Shown: one piece after another, positions 35,957 to 44,180 of the stretch
Layout of the letters: each line of letters begins with the position of its first letter
How positions within the stretch are numbered: the first letter of the stretch is position 1
NCBI RefSeq assembly: GCF_023276435.1
Contig: NZ_JALLPO010000001.1
Location: 1-64,000, forward strand
Length of the DNA: 64,000 nt
Direction of reading: 5' to 3'
Source of the DNA: Sphaerisporangium perillae
GTDB taxonomy: Bacteria; Actinomycetota; Actinomycetes; Streptosporangiales; Streptosporangiaceae
Position numbers and translations under genes: made by a program
Notes under the pieces: model-generated
Database searches by the model: none
Told to the model about the DNA's origin: nothing
What the model saw: only the letters and a program-made list of their open reading frames with translations

Positions 35957-36154
35957 CTACTCCTCTTCGAGGGAGAGGGCGGCTTTGGGGCAGGATCGGA
36001 CCGCGTGGCGCACGCGGTCGAGCATCTCCGGCGGGGGCTCGGGCAGCAGGACATGCAGGTTGTCGTCGTCGTCCACGTCGAAGACCTCGGGCGCCAGGCC
36101 CATGCAGACCGCGTTGGCCTCGCAGACGTCGTAGTCGACCTTTATCTTCATCAT
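35957..36154 (-). CDS. [3Fe-4S] ferredoxin of the P450-partner type
   Basis: 65 residues, with three Cys only: Cys11 and Cys17 (C-x5-C, CEANAVC), and Cys55 in SCPKAAL, giving a [3Fe-4S] cluster rather than [4Fe-4S]. MGLAPEVFDVDDD and the acidic end are typical of small ferredoxins that feed cytochromes P450. No P450 is adjacent; the nearest is at 48103-49305. Double ATG at 36154/36151; AGGGAGAAGGG just upstream fits either. Confidence 0.9.
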   Translation of the reverse strand: MMKIKVDYDVCEANAVCMGLAPEVFDVDDDDNLHVLLPEPPPEMLDRVRHAVRSCPKAALSLEEE

Positions 36155-36191
36155 CGAAGCCCTTCTCCCTGATGTACGGCCTGTTCCGAGC

Positions 36192-36668
36192 CTAGGCCGA
36201 AGCGGGGGTCGAGAGCTTGCGGTGGTCCCACGAAACCACCCGTGTCGGCTCGACGATGTAGGCGACGCGCTTGCGGCCCGTGTGCTCGACGTACCCGCGC
36301 ACTTCCGGCGTCACGTCCGCGTCGGCGAGGCCCGTCATCCGCTTGGTGATCTCCAGGCCGATGTCGAGGACGGCCTTCGGCTCGTCGATCAGGCGCGCGG
36401 TGCCGTACAGCAGGATGCCCCGCAGCTCGGAGTAGTCGTCGCCGGCCTCGATGAGGCACGTCACCCTGGGGTCCCGGTCGATGTTCCGCGTCTTCTGGGC
36501 CTTGCCGTACGTCCAGAAGGCCAGGCGGCCCTCGACGAGCCCGTAGAACATCGTCACCATGTGCGGTGTCCCGTCGGGGTTGATCGTGCCCAGCTGGAGC
36601 TTGCGGGACTCCCGCAGGAACGCGGCCACCTCGTCGTCGGACATCACTATGCGAGCACGCTGGTTCAC
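36192..36668 (-). CDS. PPOX-class (pyridoxamine-phosphate-oxidase-fold) flavin or F420 protein
   Basis: 158 residues from a GTG at 36668; an ATG at 36644 is an alternative. Split-barrel motifs: LQLGTINPDGTPHMVTMFYGLVEGRLAFWTYGKAQKTRNIDRDPRVTCLIEA in pieces of the usual order, then ELRGILLYGTARLI. It likely uses F420 or FMN to reduce a small molecule. It is 37 bases upstream of the ferredoxin gene on the same strand, so the three genes down to the alcohol dehydrogenase may be one operon. A KstR-type palindrome sits 9 bases before the GTG. Confidence 0.8.
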   Translation of the reverse strand: MNQRARIVMSDDEVAAFLRESRKLQLGTINPDGTPHMVTMFYGLVEGRLAFWTYGKAQKTRNIDRDPRVTCLIEAGDDYSELRGILLYGTARLIDEPKAVLDIGLEITKRMTGLADADVTPEVRGYVEHTGRKRVAYIVEPTRVVSWDHRKLSTPASA

Positions 36669-36676
36669 CCGCAAAG

Positions 36677-36690
36677 TAGAACACGTTCCA
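36677..36690 (-). promoter_or_regulatory. TnnAACnnGTTnnA palindrome upstream of the PPOX/ferredoxin/ADH genes
   Basis: TAGAACACGTTCCA fits the TnnAACnnGTTnnA consensus of the TetR-family sterol regulator KstR. It overlaps where a promoter -10 would be. Two more matches occur in the window (42963 and 49352). KstR binding is inference. Confidence 0.6.
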
Positions 36691-36818
36691 CCAGGTGGGG
36701 CAAGGGCCGTACGGAATATTGTTCGGGCCGCATGGATCACGGAACCGGGGCACGGTTCACAGGTGAGCGGCGTTGATAGATAGGGTGCACCAGCATTGCC
36801 GTACACAAGGGAAAAATC

Positions 36819-37460
36819 ATGAATCACGTGTCCTTGCCGGCGGACCTGCGTCACGCGGCTGAGCGCGCGAAGGGGTTCATGCCGTCGGACGAAGGCAAAG
36901 CCCTGTTCGACACCGCGTGCGTGTACGGACCTCTCGGCCCCATCTGCGAGATAGGTACCTACTGTGGCAAGTCGGCGATCTACCTCGGCGCCGCGGCCCG
37001 GGAGGTCGATTCCGTCGTCTTCACCGTTGACCACCACCGCGGCTCGGAGGAGATCCAGCCCGGCTGGGCCCACCACGACCCCACCCTGATGGACCCGCGC
37101 TTCGGCAAGATGGACTCCCTGCCGTTCTTCCGCGCCGCCATCGCCTCCGCGGGACTGGAGGACCACGTCATCGCGATCGTAGGACGGTCCGAGACGGTGG
37201 CGCGTTACTGGCACACGCCCCTGGCGATGCTCTTCATCGACGGGGGCCACTCCGAGGGGCCCGTCACCAAGGACTACGAGGGATGGGCGCCGCACGTCAT
37301 GGTGGGCGGGGCCCTGGTCTTCCACGACATCTATCCCGACCCCGCCAAGGGAGGACAGGCCCCGTTCAACGTCTTCCGGCGCGCCCTGGCCTCGGGGGAC
37401 TTCAAGGAGGTCGCGACCGAGGGTTCCCTGCGGGTCCTGGAGCGCGTCGCCGCCCTCTAG
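36819..37460 (+). CDS. Class I SAM-dependent methyltransferase (Methyltransf_24-like)
   Basis: 213 residues. The SAM-binding start GPICEIGTYCGKSAIYLG and the later LFIDGGHSEGPVTKDYEGWAPHVMVGGALVFHDI match the CmcI/MTf24-like family, which methylates small O- or N-acceptors. The double FID-GGH and H-D-I elements usually hold a metal. AAGGGAAAAATC leads the ATG at 36819. It is divergent from the PPOX gene across about 150 bases; its acceptor is unknown. Confidence 0.8.
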   Translation: MNHVSLPADLRHAAERAKGFMPSDEGKALFDTACVYGPLGPICEIGTYCGKSAIYLGAAAREVDSVVFTVDHHRGSEEIQPGWAHHDPTLMDPRFGKMDSLPFFRAAIASAGLEDHVIAIVGRSETVARYWHTPLAMLFIDGGHSEGPVTKDYEGWAPHVMVGGALVFHDIYPDPAKGGQAPFNVFRRALASGDFKEVATEGSLRVLERVAAL

Positions 37461-37580
37461 CGCGGCGGTGAGACGCCGGGGGAACGATGAGTTCTCCGGC
37501 GCGGTGCGTCTTATGAGTGAGCCTCGTGACGTGCCGGCGACACGAGGCGCCGCACCGCGAACGGAAGAACGGGAAACCTC

Positions 37581-38369
37581 ATGTCGCTCGAGAACAAGAA
37601 CGCCATCATTTACGGAGCCGGTGGGTCGATCGGCGGCGCGGTCGCGAGGACCTTCGCCCGCAGGGGCGCGCGGGTCTTCCTGACCGGCCGGACCCCCGAG
37701 AGCCTGGAGAAGGTCGCCGGCGAGATCACCGCCGCGGGCGGGCGGGCCGAGGTGGCCGTGGTCGACGCCCTGGACGAGAAGGCCGTCGAAGCCCACGCCC
37801 AGGCCGTGGCCGACCAGGCCGGCAGCCTGGACGTCTCCATCAACCTGGTCACGCGGGGCGACGTGCAGGGCACGCCGCTCACCGACATGACCACCGCGGA
37901 CTTCCTGCGCCCGGTCGTCACCGGGCTCACCACGAACTTCGTCACCGCCCGGACCGCGGCCCGGCACATGGCAGCGCAGGGGTCGGGCGTCATCTTGACG
38001 CTGAACAGCGGCTCGGCGCAGGCGAGCCCGATGATGGGCGGCACCGGGCCGGCCGACGCCACCATGGACACCCTCGTGCGCAACCTGGCCATCGAGATGG
38101 GGCCGCGCGGCGTCCGCGTCGTGGGCATCTGGACGGCGGGCCTCCCCGAGACCTTGTCCCGCGAGAAGCTCGCCGCGGTCAACCCCGGTCTCGCCCTCGA
38201 CGAAGCGGCTTTCCAGGGCCTGCTGGCTCAGCTGGACCAGATGCGCATGCTGCGCCGCTCGCCGACGCTCTCCCAGATCGCCGGCACCGCCGCGTTCCTC
38301 GCCTCCGAAGACGCCGGCGCCATTACCGGGACCTTCGTCAACGCCACCGGCGGCATCTTCCCGGGCTGA
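37581..38369 (+). CDS. SDR-family protein with an altered active site
   Basis: 262 residues. The cofactor site GAGGSIGGAVARTFARRGA is normal for SDR, as are the central NLVTRG strand and the C-terminal ITGTFVNATGGIFPG. The catalytic Y-x-x-x-K is missing: the aligned stretch GTGPADATMDTLVRNLA has Thr and Asp at the Tyr and Lys positions. The upstream Ser is present (LNSGSAQ). It may bind NAD(P) without standard SDR catalysis, or use different chemistry. 120 bases separate it from the methyltransferase gene, same strand. Confidence 0.8.
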   Translation: MSLENKNAIIYGAGGSIGGAVARTFARRGARVFLTGRTPESLEKVAGEITAAGGRAEVAVVDALDEKAVEAHAQAVADQAGSLDVSINLVTRGDVQGTPLTDMTTADFLRPVVTGLTTNFVTARTAARHMAAQGSGVILTLNSGSAQASPMMGGTGPADATMDTLVRNLAIEMGPRGVRVVGIWTAGLPETLSREKLAAVNPGLALDEAAFQGLLAQLDQMRMLRRSPTLSQIAGTAAFLASEDAGAITGTFVNATGGIFPG

Positions 38370-38441
38370 CCCGCCGGCGGCAGGCGGTGGGGCGTGGGAG
38401 GCCCCGTCCGCCGGCCCGCCGGTGGCACGCGGTGGAGGGGG

Positions 38442-39092
38442 TCAGGACTCGTCCGGCTCGGCGGGAGGAGCGGCGGTATAGGCGGCGATGGTGCGCTCCG
38501 CCGCGGCGCGCGCCACGGCCTCGTCCGTGCCGGCCGCCGCGTCCGCGTCGCCCCACCGCTCGCCGCTCAGCGTCATGAACAGCCTGCCCTCGTCGGAGGC
38601 GGCCCAGGCGGCGCCCGCCTCGAGGTCGACGGCCTGACCGCTCGACAGGTGGAGGGCGAGGCCCATGAGCCCCATCTCCCAGCCGATGCCCACCGCGCCG
38701 GGGCCGAACTCCCCCCAGTGGGCGCCAACGATGGCCGTGTGCTCCAGTTCGAACCGCGCCCGGCCGTCCGGCTCGGGGGACAGCCGGACCTCGATCCAGC
38801 TGGTGTCCCCGCCGAACTCCCAGGTGGCGGCGAAGCTCTTCGGCGGGTCGCAGCGCTCGACGACGCCGCCGGCGTTGCCCTCGAACTGGTAGCGGCCGTG
38901 CAGGCGCAGGTCGCCGGAGATGGGCAGGAACCACCGGGCGATGCGCTCGGCGTCGGTGCAGGCGTCCCACAGGTCCTCGACGGTGGTGTCGTAGGTCTGG
39001 CTGATGGTCACGCTGCGCGCCTCGCCCGCTTCGAGCGTGCGCGAGCCGACCTGCCGCCGTACGGCGTTGATCTGCTGAGTAACGTCGATCAT
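38442..39092 (-). CDS. SRPBCC/AHSA1-domain protein in an ArsR operon
   Basis: 216 residues. After 25 residues, the START/AHSA1 fold begins: SVTISQTYDTTVEDLWDACTDAERIARWFLP, then GGVVERCDPPKSFAATWEF and GWEMGLMGLALHL. It binds hydrophobic ligands. The start ATG at 39092 overlaps the regulator's stop (ATGA). The ArsR-then-AHSA1 order is a recurrent pair in actinomycetes in which the regulator controls the ligand-binding partner. Confidence 0.85.
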   Translation of the reverse strand: MIDVTQQINAVRRQVGSRTLEAGEARSVTISQTYDTTVEDLWDACTDAERIARWFLPISGDLRLHGRYQFEGNAGGVVERCDPPKSFAATWEFGGDTSWIEVRLSPEPDGRARFELEHTAIVGAHWGEFGPGAVGIGWEMGLMGLALHLSSGQAVDLEAGAAWAASDEGRLFMTLSGERWGDADAAAGTDEAVARAAAERTIAAYTAAPPAEPDES

Positions 39093-39457
39093 GGAGTTTC
39101 CCTCTGGTTGGGTTCTTCGCCTGGGTCGCGGAGCCGGCGTTCGCGCTTGCCGCGGGCCAGCTCTGTCGCCAGCGCGTCCAGATGCGGAGTCCAGAAGCGC
39201 CGGAAGCGGTCGAGCCATGCGTCGATGTCGCGCAGCGGGTCCAGGTTCACCGCGTAGAGACGCCGGGTGCCCTCGGGGCGCACCGTCGCGAAACCGCCGT
39301 CGCGCAGCACCCGCAGATGCTGCGACACGGCGGGCTGGGAGATGCCGAACTCCTCCTGGATGATCGCGGACACCGCGCCGGAGGTCTTCTCCCCGTCCGC
39401 GAGCAGTTCCAGGATCCTCCGGCGGACCGGATCGCCTAGTACATCGAACGCGTGCAC
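39089..39457 (-). CDS. ArsR-family regulator, leaderless
   Basis: 122 residues. HTH: AFDVLGDPVRRRILELLADGEKTSGAVSAIIQEEFGISQPAVSQHLRVLRDGGF in pieces, followed by GTRRLYAVNLDPL. No metal-binding Cys pair, so it is not the classic arsenic sensor type. The GTG at 39457 has no Shine-Dalgarno and lies exactly where transcription should begin from a good promoter, so it is probably translated leaderlessly. First gene of the ArsR-AHSA1 operon. Confidence 0.9.
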   Translation of the reverse strand: MHAFDVLGDPVRRRILELLADGEKTSGAVSAIIQEEFGISQPAVSQHLRVLRDGGFATVRPEGTRRLYAVNLDPLRDIDAWLDRFRRFWTPHLDALATELARGKRERRLRDPGEEPNQRETP

Positions 39458-39493
39458 GAGAAATTTGTATCAATGCCAGCTTATATAAGTCAA
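39458..39493 (-). promoter_or_regulatory. Leaderless promoter of the ArsR-AHSA1 operon, with operator dyad
   Basis: On the minus strand: -35 TTGACT (39488-39493), 18-base spacer, -10 TACAAA (39464-39469), then 6 bases to the GTG. A perfect 10-bp palindrome CTTATATAAG (39480-39489) overlaps the -35, in position for autorepression. Confidence 0.7.
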
Positions 39494-39552
39494 CCCTTTA
39501 GAAGGTTCTCGCGGTTGTCGGCGGACCGGATGCCGGTGCCGCGCGGCCGCGG

Positions 39553-40704
39553 CTACGTACGGCTGGAGGCGGGGGAGCAGCCGCAGGCGTCGGGGTCGAT
39601 CACCGGGACGGTGGAGCGGCCTGCGTCGCGGAAGAGGGCGGACGCCGGGGTGGCGCCCGAGAGGGCGTCGGCGGCGAGGATGACGGCGGCGGCGGTGTAC
39701 GCCGACTGCTCGTTCGGGAACCACGCCTGGTTGGCGAACTGCCATCCGGTCCAGTAGGAGCCGTCCGCGTGGCGCAGGTGCTGCATGTCGCGGTAGACCG
39801 TCAGGGCGCGCTCGCGGTCCCCGATCGCGTCGAGGGCGAGCGCCAGCTCGCAGGACTCCGCGCCGGTCACCCACGGCTGGTCCGACACGCAGCGGATGCC
39901 GAGCCCGGGGACGACGAAGGTGTCCCACTCCTCCTCCAGCCGCAGGCGCGCGTCCGGCCCGCGCACCGCGCCGCCGAGGACGGGGTAGTACCAGTCCATC
40001 GAGAAGCGGCTCTTGTCGGCGAAGGCCTCAGGGTGCGCGGCCAGCACGTGACCGAGCCGGTCGGCGGCCAGCTCCCAGTCCGGTTGCGGCTCGCCCAGGT
40101 GCTCGCCGAGCAGGACCCCGCAGCGGAGCCCCTGGTAGACCGACGAGCAGCCGGTCAGCAGGGCGTACTCGGCGGGCTCGCCGGCCGCCGAGCGCTCCCA
40201 GACGATCTCGCCGCGCGCGGTCTGCAGGTCGACAACGAAGTCCAGCGCCTTCCTGACGACCGGCCACATGGCGCGGGTGAAGTCCTCGTCACCGGTCATC
40301 AGCAGCTCGTGCCGCACTCCCACGGCGACGTACGCGGCGTGGTTGCTCTCCCCGTTGGCCTCGGCGGCCGCGCCGCGCACCATCTTCATCGGCCAGGAGC
40401 CGTCGTCCCGCTGGAGCCGCGCGAGCCAGTCGTAGCCCTTCCTGGCCTCAGCGCCGAGCCCGGCGGCCGACATGGCCATCAGGCACTCGACGTGGTTCCA
40501 CGCGTCGACGTGTCCCTCCGGCCACGGCACGCCCCCGTCGGGCTCCTGGACGGCCGCGATGCTGTGCGCGGTCGCGAGGATCTGCTCCGCCGTGATGATT
40601 CCCGGCACGGCCGGGACGCGGCCTCGACGCATGGGGGTCCGGTGAGTGGAGGAGGAGCGGTCAGGGGACTTCCCGTTCGCCTCCGTCGCGACCGGTTCGG
40701 TCAT
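39553..40704 (-). CDS. Alpha/alpha-toroid protein (prenyltransferase/terpene-cyclase-like fold)
   Basis: 383 residues from the ATG at 40704, which overlaps the stop of the methyltransferase gene (ATGA). The body is a series of helical hairpins with QW-like repeats: WPEGHVDAWNHVECLMAM, YDWLARLQRDDGSWPMKM, HADGSYWTGWQFANQAWFP. This six-hairpin barrel is shared by prenyltransferases, squalene cyclases and some glycosidases; no DDxTA or DxDD catalytic motif is seen, so an enzyme of terpene metabolism is not supported. The genome context (methyltransferase, GT4, Gmd) suggests surface-glycan work. Function is not established. Confidence 0.65.
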   Translation of the reverse strand: MTEPVATEANGKSPDRSSSTHRTPMRRGRVPAVPGIITAEQILATAHSIAAVQEPDGGVPWPEGHVDAWNHVECLMAMSAAGLGAEARKGYDWLARLQRDDGSWPMKMVRGAAAEANGESNHAAYVAVGVRHELLMTGDEDFTRAMWPVVRKALDFVVDLQTARGEIVWERSAAGEPAEYALLTGCSSVYQGLRCGVLLGEHLGEPQPDWELAADRLGHVLAAHPEAFADKSRFSMDWYYPVLGGAVRGPDARLRLEEEWDTFVVPGLGIRCVSDQPWVTGAESCELALALDAIGDRERALTVYRDMQHLRHADGSYWTGWQFANQAWFPNEQSAYTAAAVILAADALSGATPASALFRDAGRSTVPVIDPDACGCSPASSRT

Positions 40705-41414
40705 GCGGGTTTCCGGACGTAGACCACCACGCTCTTCCCGATCAGAGGGTTGAGCAGGGCTTCCGCGATGCGGGTGGCCGGGGGGCGCTTCATGATGTCC
40801 CACACGAGCAGCTCGTGGTAGGCCTTGGCCAGCGGGTGGTCGTCGTCGTTCACGCCGACCGCGCACTTGATCCACCAGTACGGCGAGTGCAGGCCGTGGG
40901 CGTGATGGTGGGGGCCGACCGAAAGGCCGGTCGCCTTCAGCTTGGCGGTCAGCTCCGCCAGCGTGTAGATGCGCACGTGCCCGCCGGGCGCCGTGTGGTA
41001 GGCCTCGGACAGCGCCCAGCAGATGCGCTCGGGCAGGAAGCTCGGCACGGTGATCGCCGCCTGGCCGCCCGGCTTGAGCACCCGGTGGATCTCGCGCATC
41101 GCCGCCATGTCGTCGGGGATGTGCTCCAGCACCTCCGCCGCGATCACCCGGTCGAAGGACGCGTCGGGGAAGGGCATGGCGAGCGCGTCGCCGGTCACGG
41201 TCTCGGCGGTGGCCTCCGGCGGCACCTCACCCGCCTTGTCCATGGCGGCGAACATGTTGGCCACGCTCTCGAGCTCCGCCGCGTCCTGGTCGAACGCCAC
41301 CACGTCGGCGCCGCGCCGCAGCACCTCGAACGCGTGGCGGCCGCCGCCGCAGCCCAGGTCCAGCACGCGGACCCCAGGCCCGACCGGAAGCTTCCCGAAG
41401 TCGACGGTCAGCAC
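40701..41414 (-). CDS. Class I SAM-dependent methyltransferase
   Basis: 237 residues. VLDLGCGGGRHAFEVLRRGADVVAFDQD is SAM motif I and the acidic ribose-binding residue; DASFDRVIAAEVLEHIPDDMAAM is the motif II/III region. The family includes ubiquinone/menaquinone-type methyltransferases as well as sugar methylases. Sits between the alpha/alpha-toroid gene (4-base overlap) and the GT4 gene (78 bases), all on one strand, so it likely modifies the same glycan or lipid. Confidence 0.85.
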   Translation of the reverse strand: MLTVDFGKLPVGPGVRVLDLGCGGGRHAFEVLRRGADVVAFDQDAAELESVANMFAAMDKAGEVPPEATAETVTGDALAMPFPDASFDRVIAAEVLEHIPDDMAAMREIHRVLKPGGQAAITVPSFLPERICWALSEAYHTAPGGHVRIYTLAELTAKLKATGLSVGPHHHAHGLHSPYWWIKCAVGVNDDDHPLAKAYHELLVWDIMKRPPATRIAEALLNPLIGKSVVVYVRKPA

Positions 41415-41492
41415 TTGCCGCTCCCCTTTCGCCAGCCGCGGGCACTCATCGCTCCGCCTTCGTCCGTGCCCGGCACACGCCTTCGCCGGGGC

Positions 41493-42785
41493 TCATCGGG
41501 CCGCCTTCGCCCTGGCGCGGGCCTCGATGGCCTCGCGGTACGCCTCGGCGGTCCGCTTGGCGACGACGTGCCAGGTGTACCGCTCCATTACGCGGTCGTA
41601 TCCGGCCCGGCCCACCCGCTCCCGCTCCTCCGGCGAGTCGTGCAGCCGGCGCAGGACGGAGGCCAGCTCCTCGGGGTCGCCGGGGGCGACCTGGACGGCG
41701 GCGTCGCCGACGACCTCGGGGAGCGCTCCGGTACGGCTGGCGACGAGCGGCGTGCCGCAGGCCATGTGCTCGACGGCGGGCAGCGAGAAGCCCTCGTACA
41801 GCGACGGGACCACCGAGATCTCGGAGGTCGCGATCAGCTCGCCCAGCTCGTCGTCGGAGATGCCGTGCACGAACTTCACCCGGTCACCGAGGGCCAGCTC
41901 CTGGACGAGCTTCTCGGTCGGGCCACCGGCCGTGGGCTTGCTGACCACGGTGAGGTTGACGTCGCGCTCGGTGGCGAGCTTGGCGACCGCGCGCAGCAGG
42001 GTGGCGACGCCCTTCATGGGGGAGTCGGCGCTCGCGACGGCGACGATCGACCCCTTGCGCTTGGGCAGGTGCGGGCGCGGGTGGAAGTAGCGGGTGTCGA
42101 CGCCGAGCGGGATGAGCCGCATGCTGCTCTGCGGCACGTTGAAGTCGCGGTGGATGTCGGCGAGGCTGGACTCGCTGACCGTGAGGATCGGCTTCAGGCG
42201 GGGCGCGACGATGCTCTGCATGCGCACGAATCCGTACCAGCGGCGCATCGACAGCTGCTTGCGGAGTGGCGCGGCCTTCAGCTCGATGCGCCGGTCCACG
42301 CTGATCGGGTGGTGGATGGTGCCGACGACCGGGAAGAGCTTCTGGATGCCGAGCACTCCGTAGCCGAGCGTCTGGTTGTCCTGCACGACGTCGAAGTCGC
42401 CCTGCCGCTTCTTCAGCTCGCGCAGCGCGCGCAGGCTGAAGGTCAGCGGCTCGGGGAAGCCCGCCGTCCACATCGTCGCGACTTCGAGCACGTCGATCCA
42501 GTCGCGGTACTCGCTGAGCCCGGGGGTGCGGAAGGGGTCCTCGTCGCGGTAGAGGTCCAGGCTCGGCACCTCGGTGAGCACGACCCCCTCGTCCAGCTCG
42601 GGGTAGGGCGGTCCGGAGAAGACCTCGACGTAGTGCCCGAGTGCGACCAGCTCGCGGCTGAGGTGGCGCAGGTAGACGCCCTGGCCGCCGCAGGTGGGCT
42701 TGCTCCGGTACGACAGGAGGGCCACCCGCAGCCTGCCCTCGGGGGATTCCCCTGCCTGGCCTCGCTCGTCGTCTGGAACCTCCAC
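41493..42785 (-). CDS. Glycosyltransferase family 4
   Basis: 430 residues from a GTG at 42785 (AAGG just upstream; another GTG two codons earlier is possible). GT-B fold: LLSYRSKPTCGGQGVYLRHLSREL for the N-terminal domain with its Gly-rich loop, ISDDELGELIATSEISVVPSLYEGFSLPAVEHMACGTPLVAS for the C-terminal E-x7-E donor site in pieces. A nucleotide-sugar-dependent retaining transferase, likely mannosyl or fucosyl given the gmd gene next door (inference). First gene of the three-gene minus-strand operon. Confidence 0.9.
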   Translation of the reverse strand: MEVPDDERGQAGESPEGRLRVALLSYRSKPTCGGQGVYLRHLSRELVALGHYVEVFSGPPYPELDEGVVLTEVPSLDLYRDEDPFRTPGLSEYRDWIDVLEVATMWTAGFPEPLTFSLRALRELKKRQGDFDVVQDNQTLGYGVLGIQKLFPVVGTIHHPISVDRRIELKAAPLRKQLSMRRWYGFVRMQSIVAPRLKPILTVSESSLADIHRDFNVPQSSMRLIPLGVDTRYFHPRPHLPKRKGSIVAVASADSPMKGVATLLRAVAKLATERDVNLTVVSKPTAGGPTEKLVQELALGDRVKFVHGISDDELGELIATSEISVVPSLYEGFSLPAVEHMACGTPLVASRTGALPEVVGDAAVQVAPGDPEELASVLRRLHDSPEERERVGRAGYDRVMERYTWHVVAKRTAEAYREAIEARARAKAAR

Positions 42786-42960
42786 GGACACCCCTTTCGA
42801 GAGCGGTGCTCGGCAGTCGCCCACACCGGCATATACCGCGAAGCCGATCTTAGCCGCGAAGCCTACCATCTGGGTGTAGGCCCGTATCCAATCTGGAATT
42901 GTGCCTCACATCACCCTCACACCGTGCGAGCTGCGACGTTAGCTCGACCGAGCGTCACTC

Positions 42961-42978
42961 GGTAGAACGCGTTCTACC
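42961..42978. promoter_or_regulatory. Perfect 18-bp palindrome GGTAGAACGCGTTCTACC between GT4 and gmd
   Basis: It contains TAGAACGCGTTCTA, an exact TnnAACnnGTTnnA match, 176 bases from the GT4 start and 131 from gmd. The 323-base divergent gap 42786-43108 otherwise shows only promoter-like sequence, including a TTGACG box (43015-43020). Confidence 0.65.
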
Positions 42979-43108
42979 CGGATGGCGGGCAAGATCCTCA
43001 GCGCCCCATAGCGCTTGACGGGTCCCATGGCGGTACATTCGCGTCTTACAGCTCAAAGTTCGGGCTAAGCCGTACAAGCTGCCGAGCCCGAAGAACAAGG
43101 AGGACCCG

Positions 43109-44134
43109 TTGGCCAGGCGTGCGCTGATCACTGGCATCACCGGGCAGGACGGCTCCTACCTCGCCGAGCACCTGCTCGACCAGGGATATGACGTCTGGGG
43201 CCTGGTACGCGGCCAGGCCAACCCCCGGGTCGCACGCGTCCGCCGGCTCCTCCAGGACGTCCAGCTCGTACGAGGCGACCTCCTCGACCAGGGTTCGCTG
43301 ATCAGCGCGGTGGAACGCGTCCAGCCCGACGAGGTCTACAACCTGGGCGCCATCTCCTTCGTGCCGATGTCCTGGGAGCAGGCCGAGCTCACGGCCGAGG
43401 TGACCGGCATGGGCGTGCTGCGCATGCTCGAGGCGATCAGGGTCTGCTCCGGGATCACCTCCTCGCGGGCGGCCGGCTCGGGCCAGATCCGGTTCTACCA
43501 GGCCTCGTCGTCGGAGATGTTCGGCCAGGTGCGCGAGACGCCGCAGAACGAGCGGACCCCGTTCCACCCCCGCTCGCCGTACGGCGTGGCCAAGGCCTAC
43601 GGGCACTTCCTCACCCAGAACTACCGCGAGTCCTACGGGATGTTCGCCGTCTCCGGCATCCTGTTCAACCACGAGTCGCCCCGGCGCGGCGCCGAGTTCG
43701 TCACCCGCAAGGTGACGCTGGGGGTCGCGAGGATCAAGCTCGGCCTCGCCTCCGAGCTGCGGCTCGGCAACCTCGAGGCCCGTCGCGACTGGGGGTACGC
43801 GGGCGACTACGTCCAGGCCATGCGGCTGATGCTCCAGGCCGGGACACCCGAGGACTATGTCATCGGCACCGGGCACACGCAGTCGGTCCGCGAGCTGGTG
43901 ATCGCGGCGTTCGAGGCGGCGCAGCTCGACTGGGAGAGCTACGTGGTCGGCGACCAGGCCCTGCACCGGCCCGCCGAGGTGGACCTGCTCTGCGCCGACC
44001 CGAAGAAGGCCCGCGTCCAGCTCGGCTGGGAGCCCACCGTGGCCTTCGAGGAGCTCGTCGCCATGATGGTCGAGTCCGACCTCAAGCTCCTGTCCGAAGG
44101 CGCCGACCCCGAGCAGGACTCCTCCTGGCCGTAG
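43109..44134 (+). CDS. gmd: GDP-mannose 4,6-dehydratase
   Basis: 341 residues. Extended-SDR motifs: ALITGITGQDGSYLAEHLLDQGY (NADP site), the active-site YxxxK in SPYGVAKAYGHF (Tyr158, Lys162), plus SSSEMFG and FNHESPRRG. Converts GDP-mannose to GDP-4-keto-6-deoxymannose, precursor of GDP-L-fucose or GDP-D-rhamnose. TTG start with a perfect AAGGAGG 5 bases upstream. It is slightly divergent from the typical Gmd (FVPMSWEQ where HVAVSFE is usual), but the overall signature is clear. Divergent from the GT4 operon. Confidence 0.85.
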   Translation: MARRALITGITGQDGSYLAEHLLDQGYDVWGLVRGQANPRVARVRRLLQDVQLVRGDLLDQGSLISAVERVQPDEVYNLGAISFVPMSWEQAELTAEVTGMGVLRMLEAIRVCSGITSSRAAGSGQIRFYQASSSEMFGQVRETPQNERTPFHPRSPYGVAKAYGHFLTQNYRESYGMFAVSGILFNHESPRRGAEFVTRKVTLGVARIKLGLASELRLGNLEARRDWGYAGDYVQAMRLMLQAGTPEDYVIGTGHTQSVRELVIAAFEAAQLDWESYVVGDQALHRPAEVDLLCADPKKARVQLGWEPTVAFEELVAMMVESDLKLLSEGADPEQDSSWP

Positions 44135-44180
44135 GCCCTGACCGCGGGGACGGCCGGTCGCGGTTCGCGTAGGCGCCGGC

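Noticed and set aside
36669-37967. Extending the PPOX gene upstream to 37967
   Set aside because: The upstream frame crosses the divergent methyltransferase and part of the SDR gene, and has no PPOX homology.
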